A model generated the notes under the pieces. That model saw nothing but the letters and a program-made list of their open reading frames with translations, did not search any database and was not told where the DNA came from. A stretch of 8,828 nucleotides of DNA from Moraxella lacunata (GTDB taxonomy: Bacteria > Pseudomonadota > Gammaproteobacteria > Pseudomonadales > Moraxellaceae). The stretch is taken from positions 7,535 to 16,362 of the forward strand of contig NZ_MXAN01000075.1 in NCBI RefSeq assembly GCF_002027545.1. Direction: 5' to 3'. Shown in pieces: positions 1-6,831 of the stretch. A program made the position numbers and the translations under genes. How positions within the stretch are numbered: the first letter of the stretch is position 1; every line of letters begins with the position of its first letter.

Positions 1-120
1 GGGTTGAAGTTTTTAAAAATCCATAAAAATCAGGATTTGGAAAGAAGTCTATTAAGTGGTCGGATAGCCATTTTTCATGCAAAAATTGATAAAAGCGTTA
101 AATTTTCATCGTTTTTATAA
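1..120 (+). CDS. Possible 3' end of an unidentified gene, cut by the window edge
   Basis: The + frame starting at base 1 is open for 39 codons and stops at TAA 118-120, reading GLKFLKIHKNQDLERS... and ending ...DKSVKFSSFL. I do not recognise the protein. The piece IAIFHAKID (bases 64-90) resembles LAIFHAKTI, which the minus strand reads in the gap after ogt, because the two places share a 21-nt DNA repeat. This could therefore be the tail of a real gene, a degraded gene, or repeat sequence that is open by chance. An open run of this length is not rare in AT-rich DNA. The opposite strand is also open over about bases 1-97, which weakens the case. The stop lies 8 bp before the 128-278 repeat element, and no terminator hairpin is visible between them. 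Confidence 0.3.
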   Translation, partial: GLKFLKIHKNQDLERSLLSGRIAIFHAKIDKSVKFSSFL

Positions 121-127
121 AGAATGT

Positions 128-278
128 TACACCCAACGAATTTGATATTTACCACAGGCTTTGTAGGGACGTGCTGAGCACGTCCTTTGATAATACACCA
201 ATTTTATAGGCGTGCTCAGCACGCCCCTACATCCATACAGCATTACGTTTATAGTAATTTTAAAGTTTATTGGGTGTA
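128..278. repeat. 151-bp MITE-like element, copy 1, with nested 70-bp palindromic core
   Basis: The outer ends are inverted repeats: TACACCCAA at 128-136 and TTGGGTGTA at 270-278. Inside lies a 70-bp core (162-231) with its own near-perfect 21-nt inverted ends, starting TGTAGGGACGTGCT and ending AGCACGCCCCTACA. Each core end also contains a small palindrome, CGTGCT-G-AGCACG or its complement. No coding capacity is visible. A diverged second copy lies at 6832-6977. The flanks of the two copies match when one is reverse-complemented, whereas the cores match in direct orientation. A small non-autonomous mobile element is the best explanation. I cannot name the family, and no clear target duplication is visible. 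Confidence 0.75.
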
Positions 279-308
279 TCAACGTTCAACACGCCCTAAT
301 CTTTTATG

Positions 309-347
309 TAAAAAATAAGTCATGCTAATCGGATGTTGGCATGACTT
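309..347 (-). terminator. Rho-independent terminator of the substrate-binding lipoprotein gene
   Basis: Read on the minus strand, a perfect 9-bp stem AAGTCATGC / GCATGACTT with a 13-nt loop is followed by A and then six T (complement of 310-315). It begins 26 bases after the stop codon of the gene at 374-1405, so it fits as that gene's terminator. Confidence 0.8.
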
Positions 348-373
348 GTGTTGAAAAGATGGTTTTTTAAGAA

Positions 374-1405
374 TCACTCTTTACGTGGCACGCTATCCAC
401 GTCAATGGCGTCTTTCATGAGTTCGTCGCTGATGGTTACGCCTTGATTTTGGGCGTGTTTGGGGCTGACATAGAGCGTGAGCTTGTTCATGACCTCAGGG
501 GCGATGTCGGTAGGCTTGGTGCCGTCTAGGGTCTGGGCGACCAGTTTGGCAGTGGTTACCCCAAAATCAAAATCATTAACCCCAAGCCCTGCACTCGCCC
601 CACGTCTGACACTAAACTCATCGGATGCGATGACGGGGATTTTTAACTCATTGGCAACCCCAACCATGGCTTCCATTGCCGATGCTACGCCATTATCAAG
701 GGACGTGTAAATCAAATCGGCACGCCCGCCCAAAGCACGAGTGGCGGCAGCGACATCAGATGAGCGGTTGGCAGGCACGTCCACAAGGGTCATGCCACGT
801 TTGGGTAGTTCGATGGCAAGCTGTTCTTTGATGACCACAGAGTTCGCTTCACCAGGACTGTATACAAAGCCGATACGCTTGGCGTCAGGCTTGATTTGGG
901 TGAATAAATCAAGCTGTGGTTCGAGAGGTAGCTGGCTAGACAGTCCGGTAATGTTCGCTTGTAGGGCTTGGTTGTTATTATCGATAAGTTTGGCTACCAC
1001 AGGATCGGAGACGGCAGTATAAATCAGGGGGATACTCTGGGTCGCCGTCGCTAGACTTTGGGCGGTGGGGGTGGTAATGGCAACGATGGCATCAGGGGCG
1101 TCGGCAGCGAACTGTTTGGAGATTTGCCCCATGGTCGCCATGTTGCCTTGTGCTGATTGGAAATTTACCGTTAAATTTTGCCCTTCTTGGTAGCCATGTT
1201 GCCCCAAGCCGTAAATCACCCCTTTTCTGATGTCATCAAGCGATGGGTGTTCCACAATGGCACTGATGGCAATGGTTTTGGGGGCTTTTTGGGTGGCGGT
1301 GTCTTGGGTGGTTTGTTCGGCAGGCGTGGTGGTAGGTTTGTCATTGCCACAGCCGGTCAGTAGGGTGATGGCGAGCGTTAGGGCGGATAAGGCGTACGTT
1401 TTCAT
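374..1405 (-). CDS. ABC-type transporter substrate-binding lipoprotein (PF04392-like)
   Basis: This 343-aa protein resembles the periplasmic binding proteins of the ABC_sub_bind family (PF04392), some members of which are called TrpX. Visible signs are the N-terminal signal MKTYALSALTLAITLLTGC with a lipobox (LTGC, lipidated Cys19), a Thr/Gln/Pro-rich linker at about residues 22-42, then a two-lobe binding fold starting at KTIAISAIVEHPSLDDIRKG and containing GLGQHGYQEGQNL and IPLIYTAVSDPVVAKL, all typical of the family. The mature protein should be anchored to a membrane facing the periplasm. The start is supported by AAGGA about 7 bases upstream. The usual partner permease and ATPase genes are not next to it: ftsY is divergent on one side and a terminator follows on the other, so in this window it is an orphan. 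The ligand cannot be told from sequence; family members bind amino acids or other small solutes. Confidence 0.85.
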   Translation of the reverse strand: MKTYALSALTLAITLLTGCGNDKPTTTPAEQTTQDTATQKAPKTIAISAIVEHPSLDDIRKGVIYGLGQHGYQEGQNLTVNFQSAQGNMATMGQISKQFAADAPDAIVAITTPTAQSLATATQSIPLIYTAVSDPVVAKLIDNNNQALQANITGLSSQLPLEPQLDLFTQIKPDAKRIGFVYSPGEANSVVIKEQLAIELPKRGMTLVDVPANRSSDVAAATRALGGRADLIYTSLDNGVASAMEAMVGVANELKIPVIASDEFSVRRGASAGLGVNDFDFGVTTAKLVAQTLDGTKPTDIAPEVMNKLTLYVSPKHAQNQGVTISDELMKDAIDVDSVPRKE

Positions 1406-1443
1406 AAAAATCCTTAATAAATAGGTTGCCTATACTCAACTTA

Positions 1444-1471
1444 ATATTAGTGCTTGCTTTATTAAGGGCAA
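1444..1471 (-). promoter_or_regulatory. Candidate promoter of the substrate-binding lipoprotein gene
   Basis: Read on the minus strand there is TTGCCC (complement of 1466-1471), a 16-bp spacer and TAATAT (complement of 1444-1449), about 40 bp upstream of the ATG at 1405. The -35 box lies inside the degenerate palindromic repeat at 1463-1490. The match to a sigma-70 promoter is reasonable, but it was found by eye only. Confidence 0.4.
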
Positions 1472-1490
1472 ATGGCGATTTACCCCTGCA
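1463..1490. repeat. Degenerate TAGGG...CCCCT hairpin repeat
   Basis: The sequence AAGGGCAAATGGCGATTT followed by ACCCCTGCA is an imperfect version of the palindrome at 6793-6812 (core GGGCAAATTG / CAATTTGCCC). It keeps the same order: GGG, CAAAT, a centre, ATTT, CCCCT-CA. It looks like a decayed copy of the same small repeat, sitting in the gap between the lipoprotein gene and ftsY. Confidence 0.5.
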
Positions 1491-1655
1491 ATTTAAAAAC
1501 AATCATTGAACAATGAATAAGTTGTCATATTAAGTTGAGATTGGCGTTATATACTAAAACGCAGATAATTTAACATATTTAACCCAAAAATACAGCGGTT
1601 TTTGTAAAAATATTGTCATTTTATCATCGCTAAATTTTAATTATACCCAAAAATA

Positions 1656-1664
1656 TGCTATTAT
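1656..1664 (+). promoter_or_regulatory. Candidate extended -10 promoter of ftsY
   Basis: TGCTATTAT is an extended -10 element (TGn followed by TATTAT at 1659-1664). The position for a -35 box (about 1636-1641, TTTAAT) matches poorly, as is common for extended -10 promoters. Transcription would start near 1671, leaving a leader of roughly 27 nt. The rest of the 1406-1697 gap is AT-rich; it also holds a small inverted repeat TCATTG-AA-CAATGA at 1503-1516 of unknown meaning. Confidence 0.45.
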
Positions 1665-1697
1665 TAATTGCAAATTTAATAAGATGAGCAAGCAGAC

Positions 1698-2636
1698 ATG
1701 AGCGAGAATAAAAGCGGATTTTTTGCCCGCATGAAAGCAGGATTGTCCAAATCCAGTAAGAATTTATCAGAAGGTCTGATGAATGCCTTAGTCGGTGGCA
1801 AAGAAATTGATGATGAGTTGTTAGAAGAAGTCGAAGACCAACTTCTTGTGGCGGACATTGGCGTGGATGCGACCAACAGGATTATCACAAGCCTGACCGA
1901 GCAGACGGCACGGGGCGATTTGATTTATTCGCATTCGTTATATAAAGCCCTAAAAAAAGAACTGGTGGACATCTTAGAGCCCAAAGTTGCTCCGCTTGTC
2001 ATTGACACGACCAAAAAGCCGTTTGTGATTCTCATGGTGGGGGTCAATGGCGTGGGTAAGACCACGACCATTGGCAAACTTGCCAAACGTTTACAAGGCG
2101 AAGGCAAGTCAGTCATGCTGGCGGCAGGCGACACCTTTCGGGCGGCAGCGACCGAACAGCTCCAAGTGTGGGGCGAGCGTAACGGTATTCCTGTGGTGGC
2201 ACAGGGGCAGGGTTCGGACAGTGCATCGGTGATTTTTGATGCCATGCAGTCTGCCAAAGCCAAAGGCATTGATGTGCTGATTGCTGACACCGCAGGGCGA
2301 CTACAAAACAAGACTTATCTTATGAATGAGCTTGAAAAAGTCATTCGTGTCATGAAAAAAGCAGACGAGACCGCCCCACATGAGTGCATGATTGTACTAG
2401 ATGCTGGTACAGGTCAAAATGCCATCAGTCAGATTAATCTGTTTGGCGAGGTTGCTCCATTGTCAGGTGTTACCATCACCAAGCTAGATGGCACGGCAAA
2501 AGGCGGTGTGGTCTTTAATGTCGCCCAAACAACCGATGTTCCCATTCGCTTTATCGGCGTGGGCGAGCAGATTGATGATTTACAGCCCTTTGACCCCAAA
2601 GAATTTGTGGACGCACTCATCGGCGAAGAAAAATGA
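1698..2636 (+). CDS. ftsY: Signal recognition particle receptor FtsY
   Basis: FtsY is the SRP receptor GTPase. It docks SRP-ribosome complexes at the inner membrane and passes nascent membrane proteins to SecYEG. At 312 aa it has the NG core only: a helical N domain at about residues 15-100, then the G domain with P-loop GVNGVGKT (115-122), DTFRAAATEQL (145-155), DTAGR (197-201), TKLDG (261-265) and the closing GVGEQIDDLQPF segment. The long acidic A domain of the E. coli protein is absent; the short N-terminal stretch MSENKSGFFARMKAGLSKSS looks amphipathic and probably provides membrane contact. The second G1 residue set (GVGK) and the AKGG motif are intact, so it should be active. It is followed by a terminator and is not joined to ftsE or ftsX here. 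No strong ribosome binding site is visible. A 5-codon frame, ATG at 1684 to TGA at 1699-1701, overlaps the start. Confidence 0.97.
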   Translation: MSENKSGFFARMKAGLSKSSKNLSEGLMNALVGGKEIDDELLEEVEDQLLVADIGVDATNRIITSLTEQTARGDLIYSHSLYKALKKELVDILEPKVAPLVIDTTKKPFVILMVGVNGVGKTTTIGKLAKRLQGEGKSVMLAAGDTFRAAATEQLQVWGERNGIPVVAQGQGSDSASVIFDAMQSAKAKGIDVLIADTAGRLQNKTYLMNELEKVIRVMKKADETAPHECMIVLDAGTGQNAISQINLFGEVAPLSGVTITKLDGTAKGGVVFNVAQTTDVPIRFIGVGEQIDDLQPFDPKEFVDALIGEEK

Positions 2637-2637
2637 C

Positions 2638-2664
2638 AAAAAGGCGAATGTATTTCGCTTTTTA
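2638..2664 (+). terminator. Rho-independent terminator after ftsY
   Basis: The sequence AAAAAGGCGAA, a short TGTAT loop, then TTCGCTTTTTAT forms a stem with one bulged G and ends in five T. It starts 2 bases after the ftsY stop. It separates ftsY from ogt, although the AT-rich bases after it could carry a separate ogt promoter or allow read-through. Confidence 0.75.
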
Positions 2665-2692
2665 TTATAAAGGATAAATTAAAAACAAACTT

Positions 2693-3220
2693 ATGATAAC
2701 CACACACTATTATCCGCCCATAGATTTGCCGATGATTACTTTGACGGTAAAAGATGGCAAGTTATTGGCATTGGATTGGTATAATAATAAAACCGCCCAA
2801 ATTTTTGATAAATTAAATCAGCATGCAGTTTTTATAAAACAGGCAGATTTAAAAAATGATGATAAAAATCAATCAATTGCCTTGCAGGTTATTACCCAGT
2901 TAGACGAGTATTTTAATGGTGAACGCATGGTATTTGAATTACCGCTTGATTTATCACATGGTACCGATTTTCAGATAAAAGTTTGGCAAACGCTCTGTCA
3001 AATCCCTTATGGACAAACGATAAGTTACAAAGCGTTGGCAACCATGATAAATAAGCCCACCGCACATCGTGCCTGTGCTAACGCCAATGGCAAAAACTTA
3101 ATCTCGCTTATCATACCGTGTCATCGTGTGATAGCATCGGACGGTACGCTGGGTGGGTATACAGGTGGAGTGTCAATTAAGCGAATATTGCTTGATTTGG
3201 AGAGTAAGAATTTGATATAA
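2693..3220 (+). CDS. ogt: Methylated-DNA--protein-cysteine S-methyltransferase (Ogt type)
   Basis: This enzyme repairs O6-alkylguanine (and O4-alkylthymine) in DNA by moving the alkyl group to its own cysteine in a single-use suicide reaction. At 175 aa it has the usual Ogt length. The N-terminal ribonuclease-like domain covers about residues 1-85 (TLTVKDGKLLALDW). The C-terminal DNA-binding and active-site domain begins at TDFQIKVWQTLCQIPYGQTISY and contains the RACANANGKNLI recognition-helix region. The active site is IIPCHRV with Cys143, followed by GTLGGYTGG. All key residues are present. AAGGA lies about 17 bases before the ATG, rather far, so a start at the internal ATG 2732 is possible; the upstream start is preferred because HYYPPIDLPMITLTV fits the usual N-terminal strand pair. 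No Ada-like regulator domain is fused. It converges on the msrAB gene. Confidence 0.93.
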   Translation: MITTHYYPPIDLPMITLTVKDGKLLALDWYNNKTAQIFDKLNQHAVFIKQADLKNDDKNQSIALQVITQLDEYFNGERMVFELPLDLSHGTDFQIKVWQTLCQIPYGQTISYKALATMINKPTAHRACANANGKNLISLIIPCHRVIASDGTLGGYTGGVSIKRILLDLESKNLI

Positions 3221-3236
3221 AAACCCAAAAACTTTA

Positions 3237-3446
3237 TAGGGCGTGCCTGCCCTTTATAACACTATTTACAATATAGAAATATTTTATAAATAAACTAATC
3301 GTTTTTGCATGAAAAATGGCTAAATCTTGTGGCTCGAAGTCAAAAGCTCGTTTGATAGAACGACTATCAAACTTCACTTTTTCCTTGAAAAACGTGCGAT
3401 TTTTCGTGATTTTAATTGCAAATACAAAAGGCAGGCACGCCCTAAT
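3237..3446. repeat. 210-bp MITE-like element with about 20-bp terminal inverted repeats
   Basis: The left end TAGGGCGTGCCTGCCCTTT (3237-3255) is mirrored by AAAAGGCAGGCACGCCCTA (about 3427-3445) with one mismatch. TA or ATA stands just outside both ends, as in TA-targeting transposons. The interior (about 170 bp) has a 9-bp hairpin at 3350-3372 and shares a 21-nt sequence with bases 65-85. No intact gene lies inside. The minus strand is open across it (3234-3584), but that frame starts inside msrAB and resembles no known protein. It fills most of the gap between the convergent genes ogt and msrAB. Confidence 0.65.
3350..3372. repeat. Hairpin GTTTGATAG / CTATCAAAC inside the 210-bp element
   Basis: A perfect 9-bp inverted repeat with loop AACGA is followed on the + strand by TTCACTTTTTCC. 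It could act as a weak terminator between the convergent genes ogt and msrAB, but the stem is AT-rich and the T run is not adjacent. It may simply be a structural part of the repeat element. Confidence 0.5.
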
Positions 3447-3468
3447 ATTTGAATCGAAAAATACAAGG

Positions 3469-3520
3469 TGGGTTATATCCATTTTAAATGCCAATAATGT
3501 CATAGGCAAAATATAACCCA
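3469..3520. repeat. 52-bp inverted-repeat element after msrAB
   Basis: TGGGTTATAT (3469-3478) and ATATAACCCA (3511-3520) form a perfect 10-bp inverted repeat. The 32-nt middle holds a second nested pair, TGCC (3489-3492) and GGCA (3505-3508). On the minus strand it begins 23 bases after the msrAB stop and is followed by CCTTGTATTTTTCG, so it may serve as the msrAB terminator, or it may be another tiny mobile repeat. Confidence 0.6.
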
Positions 3521-3543
3521 GCTCTACAATCTTTATACAAAAT

Positions 3544-5229
3544 TTACGGTCTGGCAGGTAAAATAAGTGGCAATAAAGCTCCATAACCCTCTTTTTGCAT
3601 CTGTGCTTTTGGTATGAATTTTAGTGCATTGCCATTGATACAATAACGCAAACCCCCTCTGTCTTGTGGCCCATCAGCAAATACATGTCCCAAATGTGAA
3701 TCCGCCACTCTTGAACGCACTTCTGTGCGAATCATATTATAACTGTCGTCTTTGTGTTCGGTGATGACCTCTGGGGTGATGGGTTTTGTAAAGCTTGGCC
3801 AACCACAGCGAGAATTGTATTTGTCGGTAGATAAAAATAAAGGTTCACCACTAACAACATCTACATACAAGCCGTCATCAAATAATTGGTCATAGTCATG
3901 ACTAAATGCCCATTCTGTTTTTGCTTGTTGCGTGATGCGATATTGGGCATCGGTCAGGGTTTGTTTTAAATTATCTTTATCAAAATTTTGATAGCGTGTT
4001 GGTTCTAATGCTTCATCAACGGTCTTTGCCAGAGCCAAAGTATTGGGGCTGTTTTTGGTGATTTTTTTATTGGCAAGACTTAAATCAACATGACAATAAC
4101 CGTCAGGGTTTTTGGTAAGATAATCTTGATGGTAGTTTTCTGCCATGCTAAAATTGGATAACGGCAGGTTTTCTACGGCAATTTTTTGTTGGTACTTATC
4201 TTGTAAGACGTTTAGTGCTTTATCAATGACCGCTTTATCTTGTGTATTGACGTAATAAATGCCCGTGCGATACTGTATGCCACGGTCATTGCCTTGCTTG
4301 TTGATGCTGGTGGGGTCAATAATGCGAAAATAGTACTGTAATAATGTATCTAAATCCACTTTGTCAGCATCATATGTTACCTTGACGGTCTCGGCATGAC
4401 CTGAACCTCTGATGACCTCCTCATAGCTTGGATTTGGTAGATTTGGACTGCCATTGGCATAGCCACTTACCGCATCCAAAACGCCGTCAATGCGTTCCAT
4501 ATAAGCCTCAACACCCCAAAAACAGCCCCCTGCCAAATAGATGGTGCTCACGTTAGCCGTATTGCCATTACTGTTGTAATAGTTGGTGTTTTGGCTGGGT
4601 TGGGTCATGATGCTGTTTTGTGTTTTTAAGGCTTCTAGGGCATTAGGGTTATCTGCCAAATAGTTCATTTGTTCTTGGCTTAGATTTCCCCTGTTAAGAT
4701 ACACAAGTTTACCGTGTTTGTCTAATATTGCCCAACTTGGATAGGCTTGTACGCCCAGCTGAGTGATGATTTTCGCTTCTGTGTCAATTAGTACAGGTAA
4801 GGTAGGATAGTCTGCTTGTAATACTTGATACCAATCTTTAAAGGCCTGAGTGGGTTTTTCTCCAAGGTGATTTGGGCTGACAACAGTAACAATATTAAAG
4901 TCTGAAAATTTGGGGTCGTTGTGCCAGTCTTGTGTTTCTTGTAGTGTGCCTAGGCACAGAGGACACCAACTTGCCCAGAATTTTACCAATGTGGGTTTAT
5001 TTGGATTGATGACCTCTTTGCCTGTATCGCCCAATCCTGAGGTTATCTGAGGTAAGTTGTGCAGTTGCGATAATAACTCATTGGGTAATACATCGCTACT
5101 TTGGTGTAGCTCGGTTTGGTTGCCATGATGGTCACCGATGCCTTTGCCACAAGCGATGAGCGTAAAGATGCTTGTGGTGGCACTAAGTCCAAAAATGCCA
5201 ATATTTTTGACGAATCGTTTGGAAAACAT
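3544..5229 (-). CDS. msrAB: Thioredoxin-MsrA-MsrB fusion, predicted lipoprotein (PilB type)
   Basis: This 561-aa three-domain protein reduces both S- and R-methionine sulfoxide in envelope proteins. The N-terminus has a hydrophobic signal ending in LIAC (Cys27), which fits a lipobox, so the protein is probably membrane-tethered and periplasmic. The thioredoxin-like domain (about 50-195) carries FWASWCPLC with redox cysteines 89 and 92. The MsrA domain (about 228-385) has GGCFWG with catalytic Cys236 and a likely resolving Cys379. The MsrB domain (about 420-545) has SRCGWPSF (Cys475, resolving) and RYCIN (Cys530, catalytic). The two CxxC zinc pairs of many MsrBs are absent, as in Neisseria PilB. 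The domain order equals that of Neisseria PilB. In that family the Trx domain takes electrons from the membrane protein DsbD. AGGAG stands 10 bases before the ATG. It lies 93 bp downstream of ahcY on the same strand. Codons look more AT-rich than in ahcY. Confidence 0.95.
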   Translation of the reverse strand: MFSKRFVKNIGIFGLSATTSIFTLIACGKGIGDHHGNQTELHQSSDVLPNELLSQLHNLPQITSGLGDTGKEVINPNKPTLVKFWASWCPLCLGTLQETQDWHNDPKFSDFNIVTVVSPNHLGEKPTQAFKDWYQVLQADYPTLPVLIDTEAKIITQLGVQAYPSWAILDKHGKLVYLNRGNLSQEQMNYLADNPNALEALKTQNSIMTQPSQNTNYYNSNGNTANVSTIYLAGGCFWGVEAYMERIDGVLDAVSGYANGSPNLPNPSYEEVIRGSGHAETVKVTYDADKVDLDTLLQYYFRIIDPTSINKQGNDRGIQYRTGIYYVNTQDKAVIDKALNVLQDKYQQKIAVENLPLSNFSMAENYHQDYLTKNPDGYCHVDLSLANKKITKNSPNTLALAKTVDEALEPTRYQNFDKDNLKQTLTDAQYRITQQAKTEWAFSHDYDQLFDDGLYVDVVSGEPLFLSTDKYNSRCGWPSFTKPITPEVITEHKDDSYNMIRTEVRSRVADSHLGHVFADGPQDRGGLRYCINGNALKFIPKAQMQKEGYGALLPLILPARP

Positions 5230-5265
5230 GCTTAATTTACTCCTGTTGTAACCTATTATCTAAAT

Positions 5266-5307
5266 GGTGTCGCCAGCTGATTTTATCAATGATGCACGTG
5301 CGACACC
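5266..5307. promoter_or_regulatory. 8-bp inverted repeat between ahcY and msrAB
   Basis: GGTGTCGC (5266-5273) and GCGACACC (5300-5307) form a perfect inverted repeat around 26 nt, which includes the palindrome GCACGTGC overlapping the right arm. It has no T run on either strand, so it is not a standard terminator. It lies upstream of the msrAB start, where an operator or an mRNA structure would be expected. Its function is unknown. Confidence 0.35.
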
Positions 5308-5322
5308 GTGCCTATATTACGT

Positions 5323-6696
5323 TTAGTATTTGTACTCACTTGCCTTAAATGGGCCGTTCACATCTACCCCCAAATAGTCCGCTTGTTCTTGGGTGAGTTT
5401 GGTCATCACACCATTAAAACCTGCAACCATGGCAGCAGCCACCTCCTCATCTAGCTTTTTGGGTAGGACTTTGACATAGACGCTGTCTTGTTTTTTATTA
5501 GCTGGCAGTTTGGCAAAGGCTTCTTGATACAGATGAATCTGGGCAAGTACTTGATTGGCAAATGAACCATCCATGATGCGAGAGGGGTGTCCTGTGGCGT
5601 TGCCTAAGTTGACAAGACGACCTTCGGATAGGACGATAAGATAATCCATCTCATCATCGGAGCGATAGACTTGATGAACCTGTGGTTTGACCTCTACCCA
5701 TTTCCAATGTTTACGCATAAAATCAGTGTCAATCTCGGTATCAAAATGCCCGATATTACACACCACGGCGGTGGATTTTAGAGCCTTTAACATCTCGCTG
5801 TTGCACACATGATAGTTGCCTGTGGTGGTAACGACAAGGTCGGTATCCGCCATAAGAGCGGTATTAACCCCTTGATTTTGTTCACCATCTATAAATGGCG
5901 ATACCAGCTCATAGCCATCCATACATGCTTGCATGGCACAAATGGGATCAATCTCGCTCACACGCACAATCATGCCCTCTTGACGTAGGCTTTGAGCTGA
6001 GCCCTTGCCCACATCACCATAGCCGATGACAAGTGCACGCCGACCAGATAAAAGCATGTCCGTACCACGTTTGATGGCATCATTTAAAGAATGACGACAG
6101 CCGTATTTGTTGTCATTTTTGGATTTGGTAACAGCGTCATTGACATTGATGGCGGGGACTTTGAGTTCTCCTTTGTGAAGCATTTCAATCAAGCGGTGTA
6201 CACCTGTTGTGGTTTCTTCGGAAATGCCGTGAATGGTATCTAGCATTTGGGGGTATTTATTATGAATGAGTGCAGTCAAGTCGCCACCGTCATCTAGGAT
6301 AAGGTTGGCGTCCCACAGTTTGCCGTCTTTGTGGATTTGTTGCTCCAAGCACCACTCGTACTCTTCTTCGGTTTCGCCTTTCCATGCAAAGACAGGGATT
6401 CCTGCTTGGGCAATGGCGGCGGCGGCGTGGTCTTGGGTGCTAAAAATATTGCAAGAAGTCCAACGAACTTGGGCCCCAAGTGCCACAAGCGTTTCAATCA
6501 AAACAGCCGTTTGAATGGTCATGTGGATACAGCCCACAATCTTTGCCCCTGCTAGGGGTTGTTCACTGGCGTAGCGTTTGCGAATGCCCATAAGGGCAGG
6601 CATTTCGGTTTCGGCAAGTTTAATCTCTTTACGACCAAACTCGGCAAGGCTAATATCGGCGACTTTGTAGTCGGTAAAATTTGACACTGCGTTCAT
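5323..6696 (-). CDS. ahcY: S-adenosylhomocysteine hydrolase (adenosylhomocysteinase)
   Basis: This cytosolic NAD-dependent enzyme splits S-adenosylhomocysteine, the inhibitory product of SAM-dependent methylation, into adenosine and homocysteine, which is recycled to methionine. The 457-aa length is normal for bacteria. Landmarks are [17 protein letters not shown] at the N-terminus, CIHMT (His58), LDDGGDLT (Asp135), SEETTTGVH (Glu160/161), the substrate and NAD block [11 protein letters not shown] (Lys191, Asp195, Cys200), the Rossmann loop GYGDVGKG (225-232), NIGHFDTEI (His317) and the C-terminal PFKASEYKY with Lys451 and Tyr455, which reach into the partner subunit's NAD site. All catalytic residues appear intact. 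AAGGA precedes the ATG by 8 bases. No SAH riboswitch-like leader is apparent. The same-strand gene downstream is msrAB, with no clear terminator between them. Confidence 0.97.
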   Translation of the reverse strand: MNAVSNFTDYKVADISLAEFGRKEIKLAETEMPALMGIRKRYASEQPLAGAKIVGCIHMTIQTAVLIETLVALGAQVRWTSCNIFSTQDHAAAAIAQAGIPVFAWKGETEEEYEWCLEQQIHKDGKLWDANLILDDGGDLTALIHNKYPQMLDTIHGISEETTTGVHRLIEMLHKGELKVPAINVNDAVTKSKNDNKYGCRHSLNDAIKRGTDMLLSGRRALVIGYGDVGKGSAQSLRQEGMIVRVSEIDPICAMQACMDGYELVSPFIDGEQNQGVNTALMADTDLVVTTTGNYHVCNSEMLKALKSTAVVCNIGHFDTEIDTDFMRKHWKWVEVKPQVHQVYRSDDEMDYLIVLSEGRLVNLGNATGHPSRIMDGSFANQVLAQIHLYQEAFAKLPANKKQDSVYVKVLPKKLDEEVAAAMVAGFNGVMTKLTQEQADYLGVDVNGPFKASEYKY

Positions 6697-6785
6697 ACAG
6701 TTTTCCTTAAAAAATAAATTGATGAATAAAAAACGCAGATGTCGTTGTTTTATAATGATTAAAATATTTTTAAAATATAGTTAAG

Positions 6786-6824
6786 AAGTTTAGGGCAAAT
6801 TGCAATTTGCCCCTACAAACTTAT
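6786..6824. repeat. Perfect palindrome with TAGGG...CCCCTACA ends
   Basis: Bases 6793-6812 are a perfect 20-nt palindrome, GGGCAAATTG followed by CAATTTGCCC. It is flanked by AAGTTTA on the left and CTACAAACTT on the right, so the pairing continues after a small gap. The ends match those of the 70-bp core elements (TGTAGGG...CCCTACA), but the centre differs. It sits about 90 bp upstream of ahcY and just left of the second 150-bp element. Confidence 0.75.
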
Positions 6825-6831
6825 CTAAAAA

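Noticed and set aside
374..1405. Naming the lipoprotein trpX
   Set aside because: The family fits, but no trpY/trpZ partners or tryptophan-linked regulation are visible, so a gene symbol would be a guess.
1582..1655. Direct repeat ACCCAAAAATA at 1582-1592 and 1645-1655 upstream of ftsY
   Set aside because: An 11-nt match in such AT-rich DNA is likely to arise by chance, and there is no dyad or other sign of an operator.
1925..2311. A 128-aa open frame antisense to ftsY
   Set aside because: It covers the conserved GTPase motifs of ftsY on the other strand, so the openness follows from ftsY codon use.
3234..3584. A 116-aa open frame on the minus strand over the ogt-msrAB gap
   Set aside because: It starts inside the msrAB coding region in another frame, runs through terminal inverted repeats and hairpins, and resembles no protein I know. 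It is more likely an open stretch in repeat DNA.
6697..6790. A possible SAH riboswitch upstream of ahcY
   Set aside because: Such riboswitches occur in some proteobacteria, but this leader is very AT-rich and lacks GC-rich paired stems with a conserved core.
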